Below are positions 58,984-64,000 of a stretch of 64,000 nucleotides of DNA, piece after piece (the stretch's first letter is position 1; the number at the start of each line of letters is the position of its first letter). The stretch is from NCBI RefSeq assembly GCF_001570365.1, contig NZ_BBYK01000053.1, positions 62,001 through 126,000 on the forward strand, read 5' to 3'. The DNA comes from Microtetraspora fusca (GTDB lineage: Bacteria; Actinomycetota; Actinomycetes; Streptosporangiales; Streptosporangiaceae). The notes under the pieces were generated by a model. It searched no databases and was not told where the DNA came from. It saw only the letters and a list, made by a program, of their open reading frames with translations. The position numbers and the translations under genes were made by a program.

Positions 58984-59331
58984 ATGTTCTTGCGTATCGC
59001 CCTCGCCGCGCAGACCGTCGCCCTGCTGCTCCAGGCCGTCACCGCCGGGCTGCTGCTGTCCTCACCTGGCGGCCGGACGGCGCACAGCGCCACGGCCATC
59101 GCCGTGGCGGTCACCGTGCTGCTGCACCTGGTCGCCGCGCTGCTGACGCGGCAGCGCGGCCTCATCCTGTCCGCCGTCGCCATGCTGGTGATGACGCTGG
59201 CCCAGATGGCGCTGGGCATCGCCCACATGAAGGCCCTGCACGTCCCGCTCGGCGTGCTGATGTTCGGAGCGAGCCTGCTCCGGTTCAGCCGGGCCTGGCC
59301 CGCCGGTCGCGCCACGACGGCGTCGGCATGA
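58984..59331 (+). CDS. Four-helix membrane protein ahead of the multicopper oxidase
   Basis: 115 residues, helices at about 5-25, 36-53, 60-80 and 84-102, no recognised family. ATG 58984 has AAGGAAG. Its stop overlaps the multicopper-oxidase start (ATGA), so it is coupled and may help assembly or electron transfer. The 58753-58983 divergent spacer includes the palindrome CGTATATACG (58799-58808), a possible regulator site. Confidence 0.7.
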   Translation: MFLRIALAAQTVALLLQAVTAGLLLSSPGGRTAHSATAIAVAVTVLLHLVAALLTRQRGLILSAVAMLVMTLAQMALGIAHMKALHVPLGVLMFGASLLRFSRAWPAGRATTASA

Positions 59332-60788
59332 CGGTGACCAGACGGCAGGCGCTGCGGCTGTTCGGCGTGACCGCGGCGCTGAGCGTCTCGGGCTGCTCGC
59401 TGCTGGGCCGTACCCCGCTGCCCCGGCTCCTGGCGAGCAGCGCGCCGCTGCCCACGCCGTACACAGTGCCGCTCCCGCTGCCCGCGGTGGCGAAGCCGTA
59501 CCGGACGGACGCCACCGCCGATTATTACGAGCTCGTCCAGCGGACGGCGGAGGTGGAGATCCTGCCCGGCCTGCGCACCCCGATCTGGGGGTACGACGGG
59601 CAGTTCCCCGGCCCCACCATCCGGGCACGCAGCGGCCGCCGGACCGTCGTACGCGTCGCCAACAAACTGGGCGCGCCGACCGTGACCCATCTGCACGGCG
59701 GCCACACCCCGCCGGAATCCGATGGTTATCCGACCGACCTGGTCCAGCCGGGCGCGCACCGCGACTACGTCTTCCCCTTGGAGCAGCGGGCGGCCACGCT
59801 GTGGTACCACGATCACCGCATGGACTACACGGGGCCGCAGGTATGGCGCGGGCTGGCCGGGTTCTTCCTCGTCGTCGACGACGAGGAGAAGGCGCTGCCG
59901 CTCCCGTCAGGCGAGCGGGACGTGCCGCTGATGATCTGCGACCGCTCCTTCGGCCCTGACGGCACCATGCCGTACCCGGTGCGGAACGACGGGCCCGGTG
60001 CCGGGGAGGCGTTCATGGGCGGCGTGCTCGGCGACGTCATCCTGGTCAACGGCGCGCCCTGGCCACAGCTCGGGGTGGACCGCGCCCGCTACCGGCTGCG
60101 GTTCCTCAACGGCTCCAACGCGCGCACGTACGAGCTGGCCCTGTCGCCTCCCGGCAAGCTGGTACGGATCGGTGGGGACGGCGGGTTGCTGGCCGAGCCC
60201 CAGACCGTCGATCGGATCCGGCTGGCGCCGGGCGAGCGCGTGGAGGCGGTGGTCGACTTCGCCGCATACCGGGTGGGCGACCACGTCGAGCTGCGCAACC
60301 TCGCGGGTGAAGGGGCCCAGGCCCGCGTGATGCGCTTCACCGTCGAGCGCGACGCCCAGGACGACTCGGCCGTCCCGGCGACGCTGTCGCGCGTCGAGCG
60401 CCTCGACCCGGACCGGGCCGTGGTGACCCGGGACTTCGAGTTCACCAGTGGCAACATGCACGGTCACACCGGCTGGATGATCAACGGCAAGCCCTTCGAC
60501 GCCCGTCGCGTCGATGCCCGGCCGAAGCTCGGCGACATCGAGATCTGGCGGCTGACCAGCGACGTCGCCCACCCCGTGCACCTGCACCTGGCGCCCTTCC
60601 AGGTGCTGTCGGTCGGCGGCGAACGCCCGAGCGGACCGCCCGAATGGAAGGACACCGTCGAGTTGCGGGAGGCGCAGACCGTCGAGATCATCACCCGCTT
60701 CACCGGCTACCGGGGCCGGTACGTCCTGCACTGCCACAACCTCGAACACGAGGACATGGCCATGATGAGCACCTTCGAGGTCGTCTGA
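59328..60788 (+). CDS. Exported multicopper oxidase
   Basis: 486 residues. The start TRRQALRLFG is a twin-arginine motif and SVSGC a lipobox, so it is probably exported folded and lipid-anchored. Copper ligands are complete: H121/H123 in HLHGG, H161/H163 in WYHDH, HPVHLH from about 415, and H468-C469-H470 with HEDMAMM, the type 1 site. CotA/CueO/SufI-like with three cupredoxin domains. It probably oxidises cuprous ion, phenols or metals outside the cell. Confidence 0.92.
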   Translation: MTVTRRQALRLFGVTAALSVSGCSLLGRTPLPRLLASSAPLPTPYTVPLPLPAVAKPYRTDATADYYELVQRTAEVEILPGLRTPIWGYDGQFPGPTIRARSGRRTVVRVANKLGAPTVTHLHGGHTPPESDGYPTDLVQPGAHRDYVFPLEQRAATLWYHDHRMDYTGPQVWRGLAGFFLVVDDEEKALPLPSGERDVPLMICDRSFGPDGTMPYPVRNDGPGAGEAFMGGVLGDVILVNGAPWPQLGVDRARYRLRFLNGSNARTYELALSPPGKLVRIGGDGGLLAEPQTVDRIRLAPGERVEAVVDFAAYRVGDHVELRNLAGEGAQARVMRFTVERDAQDDSAVPATLSRVERLDPDRAVVTRDFEFTSGNMHGHTGWMINGKPFDARRVDARPKLGDIEIWRLTSDVAHPVHLHLAPFQVLSVGGERPSGPPEWKDTVELREAQTVEIITRFTGYRGRYVLHCHNLEHEDMAMMSTFEVV

Positions 60789-61002
60789 TGCCCGGCTTCC
60801 ACGCCTTCCTGACCCGCCTGCCGTACGAGCCGGCCTTCGGTCCGGAGGATCCGGCCGCGATCGTCGACCGCTACTACGCACCCGAGATCGAGTTCCGCAA
60901 CGACGGGATCACCCTCGACTCGAGGTCTGCCTGTTCGCCCGGTTCGCCGCGGACGGGCGGGTCCGTCGCGTCGACTCGATCACCCGGACGGTGAACCCGT
61001 GA
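60788..61002 (+). pseudogene. SnoaL-like gene with an internal deletion
   Basis: ATG 60788 overlaps the oxidase stop and reads FGPEDPAAIVDRYYAPEIEF and RNDGITLD, a SnoaL start. A frame change at about 60920 then gives VCLFARFAADGRVRRVDSIT and TGA, the SnoaL end. About 70 middle residues are missing. The TGA still overlaps the GTG of the next gene, so operon order was kept. Confidence 0.65.
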
Positions 61003-61637
61003 ACGTCACCCTCATCGGCTCCACGGGACGCACCGGGCGCCATGTCCTGGCCGAGGCGCTGCGCCGCGGCCACCGCGTCACCGCGTTCACCAGGAACGCC
61101 GCCGGCCTGCCCGAGAACGTGGAACCGCACACCGTCGTCGAGGGCGACGGCCGCGACCCCGACCGGATGCGCACCGCCGTCGCGGGCGCCGACACCGTCA
61201 TCTCCATCATCAACGGCGGTGACAGCCGCGACCCGCACCGGGCGGCCCAGGCGACCCGTACCGTCGTCCAGGCCATGGCCGAGACCGGAGTACGGCGGCT
61301 GGTCGTCACCACGCCGTACCCGATCGTCGCCCGGCGGCCGTACCTGACGATGTGGCTGCTGCGCCGCCTGCTGGCCACCCAGTACGCCGACGCCCGCGAC
61401 CTGGAACAGGCCGTCGCCGCCGGCGATCTCGACTGGACCGTCGTCCGGCTGACCAGGCTCACCGACCGGTCCGCCACCGGCTCCGTACAGGTCAACCGCG
61501 GCCTTCCGGCCAAACCGCGTGCGCTGACCAGGGCCGACGTGGCCACCGCGCTCCTGGACATCGCCCAGGACCGCGGCCTGTACCGCGTGGCCGTCAACGT
61601 CTGCGGCGGGAGCGCCCGGCCACACCGCGGTTCCTGA
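60999..61637 (+). CDS. NAD(P)-binding SDR/NmrA-like protein
   Basis: 212 residues: VTLIGSTGRTGRHVLAEALR is the G-x-x-G-x-x-G dinucleotide loop, VVEGDGRDP and VISIINGGDS follow, and DWTVVRLTRLTD closes the fold. This is the atypical SDR a5 group (NmrA, biliverdin reductase B-like), which act as NADPH-dependent reductases or redox sensors. It is coupled to the upstream SnoaL remnant and belongs to the oxidase operon. Confidence 0.88.
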   Translation: MNVTLIGSTGRTGRHVLAEALRRGHRVTAFTRNAAGLPENVEPHTVVEGDGRDPDRMRTAVAGADTVISIINGGDSRDPHRAAQATRTVVQAMAETGVRRLVVTTPYPIVARRPYLTMWLLRRLLATQYADARDLEQAVAAGDLDWTVVRLTRLTDRSATGSVQVNRGLPAKPRALTRADVATALLDIAQDRGLYRVAVNVCGGSARPHRGS

Positions 61638-61723
61638 CGGCACACCGGGGCGAGGTCACGCTCGCCCCGGCTGGGGAAGGCGGCGACCACCCGGCGCCGC
61701 CGGCTCGGCGCATCCGGCCGACG

Positions 61724-63874
61724 TCAGGAGCTCGTGAGGATGACGAGTTGCTGGGTCGCCCGGGTCATCGCGACATAGCGGTCGACCGCTCCTTCGATGC
61801 CCTCGCCGAACGCCTCCGGGTCGACGAGGACGACCAGGTCGAACTCGAGCCCCTTCGACAGCTCCGGGGTCAGCGACCGGACGCGGGGCGTCTCCCGGAA
61901 CGTGGGGTCGCCGATGACGCAGGCGACTCCCTCGGCATGTGCGGCGAGCCAGGTGTCGAGGATCGAGCTCAGATCCGAGGCGGATCCGTGGACGACGGGG
62001 ACGCCGCCGCTGCGGATGGAGGTCGGCACGTTGGCGTCCGGGAGCGCGGCCCGGATGACCGGCTCGGCCTCCGTCATGACCTCTTCCGGCGTCCGGTAGT
62101 TGATGCTCAGGGTGGCCAGGTTGATCCGGTCCAGCCCGATCCGCTCGAGCCGTTCCTGCCACGACTCGGTGAACCCGTGCCTGGCCTGGGCACGGTCCCC
62201 GACGATGGTGAAGCTCCGGGAGGGGCACCGAAGCAGCAGCATCTGCCACTCCGCGTCCGTGAGTTCCTGAGCCTCGTCCACGACGATGTGCGCGAACGGG
62301 CCGGCCAGCCGGTCCGGCTCGACGGTGGGCAGCTCGGACTCGTCGACCAGATTGCGCCGGAGGTCCTCTCGGCGCAGCTGCGTCACGAGGCCTTCGCCGT
62401 CGTCATCGGCCTCGATCAGGTTGTCCACGACCTGGGCCATGCGCTCGCGTTGGGCGGCGAGAGCGGCTTCCTGCCGGCGCTTGCGTCGTGACGCCTCCGG
62501 GTCGCCGAGCCGCTGCCGTGCCGCGTCCAGGAGCGGCAGGTCGGACACCGTCCATGCCTGGGCGTCCTCGCGCTGCAGCTTCCGAATGTCGTCGGGGCTG
62601 AGCCAGGGCGCGCACAGCTTCAGGTAGGCGGGCACCGACCACAGGTCTCCGACGAGGTCGGCCGCTTCGATCAGCGGCCACGCACGGTTGAAGGTCGTGA
62701 GCAGCTCCCTGTTCCGCAGCAGCGACTTGCGGAGCAGGTCGGCCGGTGCTTCGTCGTCATCGTGCTTGTCCGCCAGGATCGTGAGCAGCTCTTCCCAGAT
62801 CTGGTCACGCGCCTCGTTGTGCGGAGTGCCGGATTCCGGCGCTTGGAACGCCTCGGCCCAGTCGTCCGGGCTCAACCAGACGTCGGACCAGGGGGTCGTG
62901 ACCGTCATCCCCTTGGTGGGCGGGTTCTCGTAGAACCTGACGGCCGGCTCGATCGCCTTCACCAGGTCCCCGGACGACTTCAGGCGGGCCACGTCCGGGT
63001 CGGTCTCGATCGCCGCCGCGGCGCCCTCGGTGACGAGGTCCCGCAGGGTGCAGGTCTGCACGCCCTCCTCTCCGAGGCTGGGGAGGACGTCGGCGACGTA
63101 GGCCAGGTAGAGCTGGTGCGGACCGACGAACAGCACGCCGCCCCGGCGGTGACCGAGGCGAGGGTCGGAGTAGAGGAGGTAGGCGGAGCGGTGGAGAGCG
63201 ACGACGGTCTTTCCCGTACCCGGGCCGCCGTCGACGACGAGAGCGCCGCGGGATCCCGCACGGATGATGGCGTCCTGGTCGGCCTGGATGGTGCCGAGCA
63301 CGTCACGCATCCGTGCCGACCGGTGCCCGCCCAGGCTGGCGATGAAGGCGGACTGGTCGTCGAGCGCGGCGTGCCCTTCGAACCCGTCCGAGGTGAACAC
63401 CTCGTCCCAGTAGTCGCTGATCCGGCCGCGGGTCCACCGATACCTGCGGCGGCTGGCCAGATCCATCGGGTTGGCGTGGGTGGCTCCGAAGAACGGCTCG
63501 GCCGCGGGGGAGCGCCAGTCGAGCAGCAGCCGACGACCCGCGCTGTCCGTAAGGCCGAGTCGTCCGATGTACACGGGCTCGGAGTCGTCCGCGCTGACCA
63601 TGCGTCCGAGGCACAGGTCCAAACCGAAGCGACGCAGTACGCGCAGGCGAGCGGTCAGCCGGTGGATCTCCATGTCCCGGTCCAGCGCCTGCCGGCCTTT
63701 GCCGCCGGGCGCCTTGCGCTCGGCATCGAGGCGGTCGGACAGCTCGGCGATCGACCGCTCGAGGCTCTGCGCGATGGCAGCGAAGTGCTGCTCATCGTCG
63801 GCGATCAGCGTTGGGTCGGCCTTGCGGGAGAGGCTCTCGGGAAGGTCAAACGCGCTGGTAGTCGCGCGGTTCAC
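61724..63874 (-). CDS. helR: HelR/HelD-like RNA polymerase recycling ATPase
   Basis: 716 residues: N-terminal coiled coil (about 20-70), superfamily 1 helicase core with Walker A DGGPGTGKTVVALH, Walker B VVDEAQELTD, GDRAQARHG, SINYRTPEE and VAMTRATQQL. HelD proteins pull stalled RNA polymerase off DNA, and HelR of Streptomyces gives rifampicin tolerance. GTG 63874 (VNRATTSAFD) has GGAG 11 bases upstream and fits the family start; the frame continues upstream without homology. The gene ends in convergent orientation to the SDR gene. Confidence 0.88.
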   Translation of the reverse strand: MNRATTSAFDLPESLSRKADPTLIADDEQHFAAIAQSLERSIAELSDRLDAERKAPGGKGRQALDRDMEIHRLTARLRVLRRFGLDLCLGRMVSADDSEPVYIGRLGLTDSAGRRLLLDWRSPAAEPFFGATHANPMDLASRRRYRWTRGRISDYWDEVFTSDGFEGHAALDDQSAFIASLGGHRSARMRDVLGTIQADQDAIIRAGSRGALVVDGGPGTGKTVVALHRSAYLLYSDPRLGHRRGGVLFVGPHQLYLAYVADVLPSLGEEGVQTCTLRDLVTEGAAAAIETDPDVARLKSSGDLVKAIEPAVRFYENPPTKGMTVTTPWSDVWLSPDDWAEAFQAPESGTPHNEARDQIWEELLTILADKHDDDEAPADLLRKSLLRNRELLTTFNRAWPLIEAADLVGDLWSVPAYLKLCAPWLSPDDIRKLQREDAQAWTVSDLPLLDAARQRLGDPEASRRKRRQEAALAAQRERMAQVVDNLIEADDDGEGLVTQLRREDLRRNLVDESELPTVEPDRLAGPFAHIVVDEAQELTDAEWQMLLLRCPSRSFTIVGDRAQARHGFTESWQERLERIGLDRINLATLSINYRTPEEVMTEAEPVIRAALPDANVPTSIRSGGVPVVHGSASDLSSILDTWLAAHAEGVACVIGDPTFRETPRVRSLTPELSKGLEFDLVVLVDPEAFGEGIEGAVDRYVAMTRATQQLVILTSS

Positions 63875-63893
63875 GTCATCAGCTCCGATCTCA

Positions 63894-63907
63894 GGTCGCT
63901 TGCGACC
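63894..63907. promoter_or_regulatory. Possible rifamycin-associated element
   Basis: GGTCGC-TT-GCGACC is a perfect dyad 20 bases upstream of the helR start. It contains GCTTGCGAC, nine bases of the RAE consensus GGGGCTTGCGRCAAGGCCC as I recall it; the right arm is poor (CAATACG). Its place before helR makes it notable. Confidence 0.4.
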
Positions 63908-64000
63908 AATACGCGCACCAAGGCGTCCGAACCGGTGTGACGGGCCTGGTGGGTCATGACGGGCAACGCTCCGCCTGACCGTGGATCCCATGGCCGCTGT

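Noticed and set aside
1-64000. tRNA or rRNA genes, plasmid or phage origins, cas genes
   Set aside because: No cloverleaf-like TTCGANTC arms in a suitable context, no rRNA motifs, no replication or structural phage genes and no cas genes were found on reading.

Overview
This is high-GC DNA with a strong third-position G/C bias, many GTG starts, ATGA/GTGA gene overlaps and actinobacterial families (WYL regulators, HelR, CtpE, DUF2089/SHOCT operon, a remnant of the F420 gene cofC). It looks like a chromosome arm or accessory region of a soil actinomycete. Family content suggests Streptosporangiales (Nonomuraea-like), but that placement is inference. About 55 intact genes are visible. A striking share encode one-component regulators (MarR, TetR, MerR, WYL, CGNR, RHH), each beside the transporter or small-molecule enzyme it probably controls. 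No tRNA, rRNA or origin was seen. | Layout: 0-5.3 kb holds a 5'-cut amino-acid permease, a transposase tail, a MarR/SnoaL pair, an MFS exporter, a PAP2 membrane phosphatase and a P450-type ferredoxin whose P450 partner is reduced to its last codons. 5.4-8.2 kb is the N-terminally truncated body of a Tn3-family transposase. 8.3-13.6 kb holds a divergent CGNR/RidA pair, an MFS exporter, a shortened WYL regulator and a tyrosine recombinase with a small neighbour. 13.7-15.6 kb is a graveyard: pieces of an alcohol dehydrogenase, a Tn3 transposase start, IS21 istA, a DHFR-family protein and an ECF sigma factor. 15.6-19.9 kb has MerR/MFS, then a second MFS gene and a cofC remnant enclosed by two copies of a 110-bp repeat. 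19.8-28 kb holds a CtpE-type P-ATPase, MFS, MerR, epoxide hydrolase/WYL and LysE. | 28-31.7 kb is a NarL-type two-component operon whose ABC transporter has collapsed by deletion, with an overlapping palindrome cluster upstream. 31.7-36.4 kb has methyltransferase/TetR, MarR/epoxide hydrolase, IS5 and resolvase fragments and a PNPOx-like protein. 36.5-41.2 kb has a UvrA-like ABC ATPase, a DUF2089/membrane/SHOCT-like operon on an apparently leaderless promoter, a lone CRISPR-repeat-like sequence and an L,D-transpeptidase. 41.5-53.7 kb holds a flavin monooxygenase/TetR pair, an orphan histidine kinase, two pirins with a MarR, a PAS-PP2C phosphatase, a TetR/SGNH pair, a MerR pseudogene and a TetR/acyl-CoA dehydrogenase pair. 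53.8-64 kb holds a cupin/RHH/VOC/MFS locus with TGCTAG iterons, a second two-component system facing a multicopper-oxidase operon, and helR. | Two themes tie the window together. The first is repeated regulator-plus-target modules with legible operators, mostly for drug export, detoxification and antibiotic tolerance. The second is unusual decay: about twenty gene fragments, several joined at sharp boundaries that mark deletions, insertions or inversions.
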